DNA of 27,376 nucleotides from JANYCG01 sp031428695. GTDB taxonomy: Bacteria > Pseudomonadota > Gammaproteobacteria > Burkholderiales > Burkholderiaceae_C. Location: the NCBI GenBank assembly GCA_031428695.1, contig JANOYE010000368.1, positions 1-27,376 of the forward strand, in the 5' to 3' direction. A program made the translations under genes and the position numbers. A model generated the notes under the pieces. That model was not told the origin of the DNA. It saw only the letters and a program-made list of their open reading frames with translations, and made no database searches. Positions 1 through 7,640 of this stretch are shown here, one piece after another. Numbering within the stretch: the stretch's first letter is position 1; every line of letters begins with the position of its first letter.

Positions 1-753
1 CAGCAGATGCGGCACATAAGCCGTCATGTAAGGGATGCTCATGGCGGGCGCACCGGCGACGATGCCGTCATAGTGCTGCGGGAAACGCTGGGCGATGCCC
101 ACCGCCTGGCGGCCGCCGTCAGAGCAGGAGAGAAAGTACGAATGCTCAGGCACTTTGCCATACAACGCAGCGACAATGGCTTTGCCCATTTGGGTGGTGA
201 CGTCGTAGGAGTTGTAGCCAAAGTCCAGGCGCGCCTGCGGGTCGCGCGCGAAGGCCGACTGGCCACCGGCGTTCGGGTCTGAATTGACGGCGTTATCGTG
301 GCCGGAATCCTGCACGATCACCGCGTAGTCGCGCGAGAAGGCGGTGGATGTCATGCCGGAATACAGGCCGTAACCGGTGTCCACAATGCCGTTGGAGCCA
401 CCCACACCCTGCATGAAGAACTTGCCGTTCCAGTTTTGACGCTCGGGCAGGCGCATGCGGAACTTGATGGCATAGGGCCTGCCATCCACCGCGCTGACGC
501 GCTCGTTCATGGCACCCTCTACCAGGCAATGTGCCTTCGCCGTTGGGGTGGCGGCCTGGTCTTCTGCTTTGGTGATGCGCACGGTGGTGCCGCGCACCGG
601 GTTGTTGGCCGCCACGCTGGCAGCAGCAGCGGCGCAACTTTGGGGTTGGGCGGTCGATGTGGCCGGGGGCGGGCTGCCGCATGCGGTCACCAGAAGTGCA
701 GCCAACGGAAGGAATGGGATGTATGGGGTGAATGGTGTGGAAAGCAGTTTCAT
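1..753 (-). CDS. Tannase/feruloyl esterase family lipoprotein (3' end cut off by window edge)
   Basis: I translated the minus strand from the ATG at 753-751; 251 codons stay open to the window edge, so the C-terminal half is missing (family members are usually about 500-600 aa). A start-proximal AGGAGT ribosome binding site lies at 763-758. The N-terminus is a lipoprotein signal: a hydrophobic stretch ending in V-T-A-C with the lipid-accepting Cys at residue 25. The alpha/beta-hydrolase nucleophile elbow reads C-S-D-G-G-R, with the nucleophile Ser at residue 211 and the adjacent Cys at 210, as is typical of tannase/feruloyl esterases, where this Cys pairs with one near the active site. The predicted role is hydrolysis of an ester outside the cytoplasm. 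It is divergent from the transporter operon and shares a 153-bp intergenic region with it, so common control is possible. The substrate is unknown. The family is confident; the specific function is not. Confidence 0.88.
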   Translation of the reverse strand, partial: MKLLSTPFTPYIPFLPLAALLVTACGSPPPATSTAQPQSCAAAAASVAANNPVRGTTVRITKAEDQAATPTAKAHCLVEGAMNERVSAVDGRPYAIKFRMRLPERQNWNGKFFMQGVGGSNGIVDTGYGLYSGMTSTAFSRDYAVIVQDSGHDNAVNSDPNAGGQSAFARDPQARLDFGYNSYDVTTQMGKAIVAALYGKVPEHSYFLSCSDGGRQAVGIAQRFPQHYDGIVAGAPAMSIPYMTAYVPHLL

Positions 754-819
754 GGTGACTCCTGGTTTTGCCGACTTCGCTGTGCAGGGTGGGCTCGAAC
801 CTAAGGGCAAGGTGCTCTA

Positions 820-871
820 GGGAATACCCCCGTATACTCACCAGTATCAGTTTAGTACCATCCAGAATAAT
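820..871 (+). promoter_or_regulatory. Putative promoter/operator, copy 1 of a shared upstream element
   Basis: This is in the 153-bp divergent gap (754-906) between the esterase and livH. The stretch aligns without gaps to 10809-10860 upstream of the BVMO gene, with 37 of 52 positions identical. The shared blocks are GGGAAwACCC (820-829), GTATACT (832-838), AGTA (843-846), TACCAT (856-861) and AGAAT (864-868). TATACT at 833-838 resembles a sigma-70 -10 box and no good -35 is visible, which would suit an activator-dependent promoter. GTATAC is itself palindromic. The direction is assigned from the pairing with livH; it could also act on the divergent esterase. I saw no other feature in the rest of the gap. 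Confidence 0.55.
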
Positions 872-906
872 TGTAAATAGCTAACCAATTATTTAGCAAG
901 GCAGTT

Positions 907-1863
907 ATGGACTCGGTGATCGTCGAAAACTTGCTCCAACGCTTGGTCACAGGCGTGTTGGTAGGCAGCATTTACGGGCTGCTGTGCACCGGCCTGGGCA
1001 TGATCTTCGGTGTCATCAGGGTCATCAATTTCGCGCAGGGCGAGTTCATGATGCTGGGCATGTACGCCACGGCCTTGATCGGCGCCATGCTGGCTACATT
1101 GTTCGCGGTGGGCCCGGCGGCCGGGGCTTACGCGGCCATCATCGTCGCGGCAGGCGTGCTGGCGGTGTTGGGCTGGCTGTTGCAGCGCTTTGTGATCGGC
1201 CACGTCAGCGGCGCGCGTGTGGTGGGCAGCGATAACGAAGGCCACTTCGCGCAGCTCATCCTCACCCTGGGTTTGAGCCTGGTGATCTCCAACATGGCTT
1301 TGATTGTGTTTGGCTCCTCGCCGCGCACCGTGCAGTCCACGCTTTCCTCGTCGTCATGGACGATGGGCCCTTTCGGCAAAGAGGCGATCACGATTTTTGT
1401 GAACCAGGCGCGGGCCATTGGCTGCGTGGCGGCCATTGTGGCCAGCGTTGGCCTGTACCTGTTTGTGCAAAGAACCCGCGCCGGCACCACGATGCGCGCT
1501 GCCGCCGACAACCCCACGGCGGCCACCATTGTGGGCATTGATGTTGAAAAGTCCTATGCCGTTGCCTTCGCCATTGGCACGGGCGCCACGGCCCTGGCGG
1601 GCGGTTTGATCGCCATGTTTTACCCGTTCCACCCGTACATCGGGTTTGAATTTGTCATCATCATGTACGCGGGCGTCGTGCTGGGCGGCATGGGCAGCAT
1701 GTTGGGCGCTTTCTGGGGCGGCTTCGTGATGGGGCTGGTGCAGCAGCTCTCCACCTACTTCCTGCCGTTTCAGTTGCAGAACGCCACCATCTTCTTACTG
1801 TTCTTGACGATTGTTCTGCTTCGTCCCCAAGGCCTGTTTGGCAAAAGCGTGGAGCGCACCTGA
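907..1863 (+). CDS. livH: Liv-type (HAAT) ABC transporter permease, LivH family
   Basis: This 318-aa, very hydrophobic protein is one of the two membrane subunits of a Liv-type importer. The N-terminal region carries the LivH hallmark: an I-Y-G-L segment, then I-F-G-V-I-R-V-I-N-F-A-Q-G-E-F around residues 35-50. The C-terminal part has the V-V-L-G-G-M-G-S-M-x-G-A-F-x-G loop and ends with R-P-Q-G-L-F-G, both typical. The length is ordinary for the family. The ATG at 907 is preceded by AAGG at 898-901. Its stop overlaps the next start (TGATG), so translation is coupled to the permease-ATPase fusion. The substrate is set by the binding protein, not this subunit; in catabolic clusters of Burkholderiales such systems often import aromatic or other organic acids rather than amino acids. 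Confidence 0.93.
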   Translation: MDSVIVENLLQRLVTGVLVGSIYGLLCTGLGMIFGVIRVINFAQGEFMMLGMYATALIGAMLATLFAVGPAAGAYAAIIVAAGVLAVLGWLLQRFVIGHVSGARVVGSDNEGHFAQLILTLGLSLVISNMALIVFGSSPRTVQSTLSSSSWTMGPFGKEAITIFVNQARAIGCVAAIVASVGLYLFVQRTRAGTTMRAAADNPTAATIVGIDVEKSYAVAFAIGTGATALAGGLIAMFYPFHPYIGFEFVIIMYAGVVLGGMGSMLGAFWGGFVMGLVQQLSTYFLPFQLQNATIFLLFLTIVLLRPQGLFGKSVERT

Positions 1864-3704
1864 TGTTGACCAGCCCTTTCCAAGGCCCGGCATTGCGTAT
1901 GATTTTTGTCGTGGCGCTGGTGATGGCGCTGGGCAGCTTTTTCATCCGCGACCCGTATTACCAGCTGATTTTGAGCACGGTTCCGGTCTGGGCCATGGTG
2001 GCCTTGACCTGGAATCTCTTCAGCGGCTACACCGGCCTCATCTCCTTCGGCCACTCCACCTTTTTTGGCTTGGGCGCTTTTGCTGTGGCCTTGCTGGCCA
2101 TCAAACAAGGCATCTCGCCGTGGTACGGGCTGATGGTGGCCACTTTCGTCGGCGGCTTGGCCAGCGTGATCATTGGTTCGATCACCTTCCGGCTGCGCGG
2201 GCACTATTTCGCGCTGGCGATGCTGGCCTATCCTTCGCTGTTCATCTTTCTTTTCGATTGGATGGGTTGGCAAGAGTTGACCTTTCCGATCCGTCGCGAC
2301 GACCCGGTGGGTTTCATGCAATTCACCGACGGCCGCATCAACACGCTGATTGGCGTGGCGTTGATGACGATCATCTTGCTCATCACCCTGGTGGTGGAGC
2401 GCTCGCGCTTCGGCCTGGCGATGTTGTCAATCAAGCAGAACGAGCTGGCGGCGGAAGCGGCGGGAATCAACACCTTTCGCATCAAGATGATTGGTTTTGT
2501 CGCCACTGGCGCGCTCGGGGCCTTGGTGGGCGGGTTTCACGCCGTGGTGCTGCAAGTGGTGACGCCGCACGGCGTGTTTGGCACCGTGGTCTCGGCACAG
2601 GCCTTGATATTGACGCTGTTTGGCGGTGTCGGCACGTTGTGGGGGCCGGTGATTGGCGCCGTGGTGCTGATACCACTGACGGAAAGCCTGCGCGCGCAGC
2701 TCGGCCACATCTTGCCGGGCATTCAAGGCGTGATTTACGGCCTGACGATCATGCTGGTGATCTTGCTCGCGCCTGAAGGGGTATTTTGGAAGGTGAAGGA
2801 CATGTTGGCTCGGCGCAAGCGCCTTGCAACGCAAAGCGCGCCTGATCAAACAGCCGTGAAGGATGCGGCGCGAACTTCTGCCGCGCCTGACGCGCCTGGC
2901 GCACCAGAATCGGCCAGGCCGATATTCTCCCGGATTGTCAGCCAGGCAGCCCCTGTGGCTGGCGAGACGCTGCTCAAGGTCACGGGTCTTTCGAAATATT
3001 TTGGCGGCCTCAAGGCGGTGCAAGACGTAAGTTTTGAAGTGCGCACCGGGGAAATCGTCGGCATCATCGGCCCCAATGGTGCGGGCAAGACCACACTGTT
3101 CAATGTGATCAACGGTTTCCAAACGCCTACCGCGGGAAGCGTCGAGATGGCGGGCCACCCCGTCACAGGTTTGAAGCCCAATGCCCTGTGCCATCTCGGC
3201 ATGGGCCGCACGTTTCAGGTAGCGCGCCCGTTTCAGCGCATGAGTGTGCTCAACAATGTGGTGGTGGGTGCCCTTGCGCCCAGCCGCGATGGCGCAGAGG
3301 CCCTCGCCATGGCACACGCCGCCTTGGTGATGGTGGGACTGGACGCGAAATCAGAGTCCTTGGTGAGCGGCCTGACCAACCTGGAGCTGCGCCTGATGGA
3401 GTTGGCGCGGGCTTTGGCGTCAAAACCCAAACTGCTCTTGCTGGACGAAACCCTCGCGGGCCTGGGCGCCACCGAAGTGGAAGAGATTCTTCTGGTCATC
3501 CAGCGCTTGCCTGCGGCGGGGGTGACGGTGCTGATCATCGAACACACCATGCACGCCATGACGCGGCTGGCGAACCGTTTCATCGTGTTGGACCACGGCC
3601 AGGTGATTGCCGAGGGGCCGCCAGCTACGGTGATGGCCAACCCTGAAGTGATCAAGGCCTATCTCGGCAAAAAATGGATGGACATGCACCATGCTGCGGC
3701 TTGA
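1863..3704 (+). CDS. LivM permease fused to LivG ATPase (ABC importer)
   Basis: This 613-aa fusion has three parts. Residues 1 to about 320 are a LivM-type permease (G-L-I-S-F-G-H-S-T-F-F-G-L-G-A-F near residue 60, multiple membrane segments). Residues about 322-368 are an Ala/Pro-rich linker. Residues about 370-613 are a LivG-type ATPase. Walker A is G-P-N-G-A-G-K-T at 403-410; Walker B ends in D528-E529. The ABC signature is degenerate: where LSGGQ or LSYGQ is expected the protein reads V-S-G-L-T-N-L-E-L-R-L-M-E-L-A-R-A-L, and the D-loop region reads D-E-T-L-A-G-L-G-A-T-E. The start ATG overlaps the livH stop, with GGAG at 1851-1854. Fused LivM-LivG proteins occur in proteobacterial catabolic clusters. 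Because one polypeptide carries permease and ATPase, the transporter should assemble with a fixed stoichiometry. The partner ATPase is LivF just downstream. Confidence 0.93.
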   Translation: MLTSPFQGPALRMIFVVALVMALGSFFIRDPYYQLILSTVPVWAMVALTWNLFSGYTGLISFGHSTFFGLGAFAVALLAIKQGISPWYGLMVATFVGGLASVIIGSITFRLRGHYFALAMLAYPSLFIFLFDWMGWQELTFPIRRDDPVGFMQFTDGRINTLIGVALMTIILLITLVVERSRFGLAMLSIKQNELAAEAAGINTFRIKMIGFVATGALGALVGGFHAVVLQVVTPHGVFGTVVSAQALILTLFGGVGTLWGPVIGAVVLIPLTESLRAQLGHILPGIQGVIYGLTIMLVILLAPEGVFWKVKDMLARRKRLATQSAPDQTAVKDAARTSAAPDAPGAPESARPIFSRIVSQAAPVAGETLLKVTGLSKYFGGLKAVQDVSFEVRTGEIVGIIGPNGAGKTTLFNVINGFQTPTAGSVEMAGHPVTGLKPNALCHLGMGRTFQVARPFQRMSVLNNVVVGALAPSRDGAEALAMAHAALVMVGLDAKSESLVSGLTNLELRLMELARALASKPKLLLLDETLAGLGATEVEEILLVIQRLPAAGVTVLIIEHTMHAMTRLANRFIVLDHGQVIAEGPPATVMANPEVIKAYLGKKWMDMHHAAA

Positions 3705-4401
3705 AGGCGTGAGCGCCACTTACGGGGTGATTCGCGCCCTGAATGGCGTCTCCATCAAGGTGGACGAAGGGCAGTTTGTCGCCATCATCGGCCCCAATGG
3801 CGCTGGCAAGACGACGTTGTTCAAAACCATCTCGGGCCAGGTTGTGCCCGATGCTGGTAGCATCCTGTTTGAAGGCAAAGACCTGCTCAAACTGCCAGCC
3901 AAAGACCGTGCCCATCTGGGCATTGCCCACGTGCCCGAAGGCCGCCAGGTGTTCAGCAACCTGACGGTGTTGGAGAACCTGCAAATGGGCGCGTCTACCG
4001 CCAAGGGGCGTGCCGACTGGAGCCGCAACCTGGAGCGCAATTTCGCGCTGTTTCCAGTGCTGGCCGAGCGCCGCGACCAGCTGGCCGGCACCCTTTCAGG
4101 GGGTGAGCAGCAGATGCTGGCGATTGCCCGCGGCTTGGCGTCCTCACCCCGGCTCTTGTTGCTCGATGAGCCCTCCATGGGGCTCGCGCCGATTGTGGTG
4201 GATATGATTTTTGAACGCATTCAAGACTTGCACCGCGACTCGAAACTCACCATTCTCTTGGTGGAGCAACGTGTGGTCGAGGCACTTGAGCCCTGCAATT
4301 GGGCCTACGTGCTTGACGTTGGCAAATGTGTGGCCGACGGGCCTCCCGAAGAGATCATGGCCAATGAGCGCATCAAACAAGCCTATTTGGGCATGGGCTG
4401 A
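3691..4401 (+). CDS. livF: Liv-type ABC transporter ATPase, LivF family
   Basis: This 236-aa cytoplasmic ATPase is the expected LivF length. Walker A G-P-N-G-A-G-K-T is at residues 34-41, a canonical signature L-S-G-G-E-Q-Q starts at 135, and Walker B ends in D159-E160, followed by P-S-M-G-L-A-P, a LivF hallmark. It overlaps the preceding fusion gene by 14 bases, which implies translational coupling. No strong ribosome binding site is seen before the ATG at 3691. It should form the ATPase heterodimer with the LivG half of the fusion. Because that half has a degenerate signature motif, one of the two composite ATP sites may be weak; this is inference. Confidence 0.93.
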   Translation: MLRLEGVSATYGVIRALNGVSIKVDEGQFVAIIGPNGAGKTTLFKTISGQVVPDAGSILFEGKDLLKLPAKDRAHLGIAHVPEGRQVFSNLTVLENLQMGASTAKGRADWSRNLERNFALFPVLAERRDQLAGTLSGGEQQMLAIARGLASSPRLLLLDEPSMGLAPIVVDMIFERIQDLHRDSKLTILLVEQRVVEALEPCNWAYVLDVGKCVADGPPEEIMANERIKQAYLGMG

Positions 4402-4473
4402 AGCGCAGCCCACCCGACCGTAAAACCAACGGTAAAAGTTTCTGCACCCACCTTAACCTGAAGGAGTACCACG

Positions 4474-5712
4474 ATGAGCAAACAGCAAATTTCCCGTCGC
4501 ACCGCACTGGGCTACACCGTCGCTGCCACGGCGGGCGCCTATGTGACCGGCGCACAAGCCCAGTCTACGGCAGTCGTCAAAGTCGGCACGGTGGTTCCCT
4601 TGTCTGGGCCCTGGGCCTCCATCGGGCTAAACATCAAGGCGGGTGCCGACATGGCCATTGATGATATCAACGCAGCAGGCGGCATCAAGTCGCTTGGCGG
4701 GGCAAAGATGCAATTGGTGGCGGCAGACGCGGAAGACTCGGTCGAAAAGGCCAAAAATGCGGCGGCGCGTTTACTCGCCCAGGAGCCGAACTTGATTGGC
4801 GGAATGGGCGACGCGCTCAGCGGCATGACGCTGGTGGTCACCGAACAAACGGAACGAGCCGAGTTGCCCTGGATCACGCAGACCTTTGCTGATGCGCTGA
4901 CCGAGCGTGGCTTCAAGTACCTGTTTGAAGCCGTTCCCGTGGCCAGCCAGCAAGGCCAGTTGGCGTTGCCGACGATGATGGAACTTGCCAAATTGGCGGG
5001 CGGCCCGACGCCGAAAACCGTGGCCGTGGTGGCCGACACCAACCAGGCCATTCAGGGCATGGTGAAAACCTGGCGCGACGGCGGTTTTGCCAAGGCCGGG
5101 TTGACCCTTTTGTCTGAGAAACCGTACTCGCCGCCAATCTCCGACGCCACCGAGTTGATCGGCAACTTGCGCCGCAACAAGCCGGACGTGTTGTTCCTGA
5201 TGCCCTCGGCTTTGTCTGATCTCAAACTGATGCTCGACAAACTCAGCGAGTTGGGCTTGGGTCGCGATGTATTGCCTACCTTTGCCGTGTCGGGCCCCAG
5301 CGCGACCGCTGAAATCTTGGGCGTCATGGGGGCCAAGAATCTGGAGAACTTCTTCAGCATCAATTCAAACTGGCCGGGCAAGCGGCACCAGGAACTGGCG
5401 ACACGATTCAAAGCACGCACCAATCGCCCTTGGATGAACGCGCAGTCGCTGGATGGCTACGGCCAGATCATGATTTACCGCGAAGCGCTGGAAAAGGTGG
5501 GCGTCCCCGACCGCAAAAAGGTGGCGGAGTACATACGCAGCATGGACACCACAGCCGGCGCTGCGGAGTACTTCACCGGCCCGCTGAAGTGGGACGAACG
5601 CGGTCGTCGTGTCGGCGCCGGCTTGGTGATCGCGCAGTGGCAGAACGGCCAGCCGGTGCCGGTCTTTCCGGCCTCCATGGCTACGGCCAAACCGGTGTGG
5701 GTTAGCAAGTAG
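4474..5712 (+). CDS. Periplasmic substrate-binding protein of the Liv/HAAT transporter (LivK-like)
   Basis: This 412-aa type I periplasmic binding protein follows livF after 72 bp, with a strong AAGGAG at 4461-4466, as expected for a subunit needed in excess. The N-terminus S-R-R-T-A-L-G followed by a hydrophobic run and A-Q-A before Q30 looks like a signal peptide with a twin-arginine-like pair (R8-R9); cleavage is predicted after A29. The mature start V-V-K-V-G-T-V-V-P-L-S-G-P-W-A is typical of the ANF-receptor/LivK fold, as is G-A-D-M-A-I-D-D-I-N-A-A-G-G. It should deliver the ligand to LivH/LivMG/LivF. The ligand cannot be read from the sequence; given the downstream catabolic genes it is more likely a catabolic substrate than a branched-chain amino acid. 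Confidence 0.92.
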   Translation: MSKQQISRRTALGYTVAATAGAYVTGAQAQSTAVVKVGTVVPLSGPWASIGLNIKAGADMAIDDINAAGGIKSLGGAKMQLVAADAEDSVEKAKNAAARLLAQEPNLIGGMGDALSGMTLVVTEQTERAELPWITQTFADALTERGFKYLFEAVPVASQQGQLALPTMMELAKLAGGPTPKTVAVVADTNQAIQGMVKTWRDGGFAKAGLTLLSEKPYSPPISDATELIGNLRRNKPDVLFLMPSALSDLKLMLDKLSELGLGRDVLPTFAVSGPSATAEILGVMGAKNLENFFSINSNWPGKRHQELATRFKARTNRPWMNAQSLDGYGQIMIYREALEKVGVPDRKKVAEYIRSMDTTAGAAEYFTGPLKWDERGRRVGAGLVIAQWQNGQPVPVFPASMATAKPVWVSK

Positions 5713-5764
5713 CTCCGCATTGCAGCTATTTAGAGCGGCTGATTGAGCGCAGTTGGGATCTGGC

Positions 5765-6508
5765 ATGCCGGGCATTGCGAGCGGGTTTGAAGGCCGCCAG
5801 TTCGTCATCACCGGCGCGGCGGGCGGCATCGGGCGTGCCTGTGCGCAAGACCTGATCGACCGAGGTGCTAATGTGCTGCTGGTGGATGTGGACGCGGCGC
5901 GCCTGGCGGCCGCAGTCACTTCACTGGCTGGCGGGCCTCGCGTCAGCACCCATGTGTCGCGGCTGGCATCCCCTGCGCAAGCTGCGGCTGCATTGGATGC
6001 AGCAGTTCGCCCAATTTTTGGCTTAATTCATATGGCGGGGCTGTTTGAGCCCGACCTGTTAGACCCAGAGAACCATTCAGCCTGGGATCGCGCCATGGCC
6101 GCCAACTTGACCAACGGTTACGACCTGGCCGTGGCCTACCAGTCGCGCCGCGACACAAGCAGCGTCGGGCGCATGGTGTTTTGCAGCTCGGGCGCGTACC
6201 GTCGCGGCGTGCCGGGGCGGGTGGCCTACTCGGTCGCCAAAGCCGGCATCGTTGGCTTGACCCGTGGCTTGTCGCGGCAGTTTGCGCCGCATACGCTGGT
6301 GAACGCGGTGGCGCCCAACGCCATACGCACGGGCATGACGGCAACGGTATTTCAGGAACGCGGCGAAGCGATTTTGTCAACGATTCCGCTGGGTCGTTTT
6401 GGTGAGCCTGAGGAAATCGCGTCGGTGGTGACTTTTCTCTGCGGCCCAGGCGCTTCCTACATTACTGGGCAAACGATCAATATTGACGGTGGGGCCTGGC
6501 ATTCATGA
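5765..6508 (+). CDS. SDR-family NAD(P)-dependent oxidoreductase
   Basis: This is a classical short-chain dehydrogenase of 247 aa counted from the ATG at 5765. The cofactor motif T-G-A-A-G-G-I-G is at residues 16-23, the catalytic Ser is S142, and the Y-S-V-A-K motif supplies Y155 and K159. The usual N-N-A-G is altered to H-M-A-G. The C-terminus G-Q-T-I-N-I-D-G-G is typical of FabG-like SDRs. A TTG at 5753 in the same frame could add four residues; neither start has a strong ribosome binding site. The stop overlaps the start of the E2 gene (ATGA), so the enzyme is translationally coupled to the dehydrogenase complex and may make or remove a hydroxyketone that the complex uses. The substrate is unknown. 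Confidence 0.9.
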   Translation: MPGIASGFEGRQFVITGAAGGIGRACAQDLIDRGANVLLVDVDAARLAAAVTSLAGGPRVSTHVSRLASPAQAAAALDAAVRPIFGLIHMAGLFEPDLLDPENHSAWDRAMAANLTNGYDLAVAYQSRRDTSSVGRMVFCSSGAYRRGVPGRVAYSVAKAGIVGLTRGLSRQFAPHTLVNAVAPNAIRTGMTATVFQERGEAILSTIPLGRFGEPEEIASVVTFLCGPGASYITGQTINIDGGAWHS

Positions 6509-7614
6509 GCTGGAAAATCGGCATGCCCAATCTGGGGCACACCATGGAGGAGGGCACAGTCTCGGAGTGGCTGAAAGCCGTGGGAGATGTTGTTAAGAGT
6601 GGTGAAGTCATCGCCGTCGTCGAGTCTGACAAGGCCAGTTTTGATGTGGAAGCGCCAGCGGATGGGGTTCTCAGTGCCATTGTTGCTTTAGCTGGCTCGG
6701 TGGTTCCGGTGGGTGAAACGATTGGCATGATTGGTGTTGCGGGTCAAACTGTGGCACCCTTGCAACCTCAAGTTGACGCCGCCGTCGCCGTTGCTGCGCT
6801 TCCAATCAGAAGGTCTGCGTCCAAGGGAAAAATATCACCTGCCGCGCGGGCGCTGGCGGAGGAACTGGGTGTCGATTGGCAAGATATCGAAGGTACGGGT
6901 GATGGCGACATCATTACGCGCGACGATATTCGTGCGCAAGCCAATCTTGCGCAGGCGTCGGCCAGTTCTGCGGCGCTACTCTCCCCCATGCGGCAAGCCA
7001 TTGCCCAGGCGACGCAACGGGCCTGGCAATCAATTCCCCATGTGCCCCTATCGTCCCATGCCAATGTCACACAACTCTTGCAGGGTGGCGATAAAGCCTT
7101 GACGGCGGCAGTCGCGCGGGCCTGCGCTTTGGCTCTGGGTGAACACCCGGCCTTCAACGGCTGGCTTGAGGGCTCATCATTCAAGCCCTGCAAATCGGCC
7201 CATGTCGCCGTTGCGGTCTCGACTAATGATGGTTTGGTGACGGTGGTCATCGAAGACGCCGTCCGCAAGTCACGGGAAGGCATTTCGGATGAACTGCGCG
7301 ATCTGGCCCAAAAGGCGAAAGACGGCCAGCTTGCCGGCAACAAGATGACGGGCGGCAGCTTCACCGTCAGTTCGCTCGGTCGCTGGGGGGTGGATGCGTT
7401 TGCGCCCATCATTTCCGCGCCCCAGGTGGCCATATTGGGTGTGGGCCGGGTGAATCGGGTCGCACGCGAAGCGCCGGGTGGCTCGGTGCATTTCGTCAGT
7501 GAGATGAACCTGACCCTGGTGTTCGATCACCGCGCCAATGACGGCGTAGCGGCGGCGCAATTTTTGGCGGCAATCGTTGCTTACCTCGAACATCCCAACC
7601 GCATGGACAAGTGA
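6505..7614 (+). CDS. Lipoyl-dependent acyltransferase, E2 of a 2-oxoacid/acetoin dehydrogenase-type complex
   Basis: This 369-aa protein has the E2 layout. An N-terminal lipoyl domain (about 1-78) carries the lipoyl-lysine K43 in V-E-S-D-K-A. An Ala-rich linker leads to a peripheral subunit-binding domain (about 109-143, beginning K-I-S-P-A-A-R). The catalytic acyltransferase core runs to the end, with H342 and D346 in D-H-R-A-N-D-G. There is one lipoyl domain only, and the protein is shorter than pyruvate dehydrogenase E2, which fits AcoC-type E2s. It overlaps the SDR gene by 4 bases and is followed by E1-alpha and E1-beta. It would transfer an acyl group from E1 to CoA. The order E2-E1alpha-E1beta and the lack of E3 mean that lipoamide reoxidation must rely on an enzyme encoded elsewhere. 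Confidence 0.93.
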   Translation: MSWKIGMPNLGHTMEEGTVSEWLKAVGDVVKSGEVIAVVESDKASFDVEAPADGVLSAIVALAGSVVPVGETIGMIGVAGQTVAPLQPQVDAAVAVAALPIRRSASKGKISPAARALAEELGVDWQDIEGTGDGDIITRDDIRAQANLAQASASSAALLSPMRQAIAQATQRAWQSIPHVPLSSHANVTQLLQGGDKALTAAVARACALALGEHPAFNGWLEGSSFKPCKSAHVAVAVSTNDGLVTVVIEDAVRKSREGISDELRDLAQKAKDGQLAGNKMTGGSFTVSSLGRWGVDAFAPIISAPQVAILGVGRVNRVAREAPGGSVHFVSEMNLTLVFDHRANDGVAAAQFLAAIVAYLEHPNRMDK

Positions 7615-7628
7615 ATGGAACAGGGAAT

Positions 7629-7632
7629 GGAG
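7629..7632 (+). promoter_or_regulatory. Ribosome binding site deciding the E1-alpha start
   Basis: GGAG lies 8 bases before the ATG at 7641. The in-frame GTG at 7611, which overlaps the E2 stop, has no comparable site, and the homologous part of the protein begins after the ATG. Confidence 0.6.
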
Positions 7633-7640
7633 AAAATTCA

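Noticed and set aside
1811..2776. Long plus-strand frame (321 codons) overlapping livH end and the fusion gene
   Set aside because: It is a +1 shadow of the LivM part, with Arg/Ala/His-rich composition and no domain.
2427..3317. Long minus-strand open frame (296 codons) opposite the LivM-LivG fusion
   Set aside because: It is the mirror frame of a GC-rich gene with clear ABC motifs; the antisense translation shows no recognisable domain and no ribosome binding site.
4417..4433. Small inverted repeat ACCGT/ACGGT between livF and the binding-protein gene
   Set aside because: A 5-bp stem with a 7-base loop and no T-tract; too weak to call a terminator or operator.
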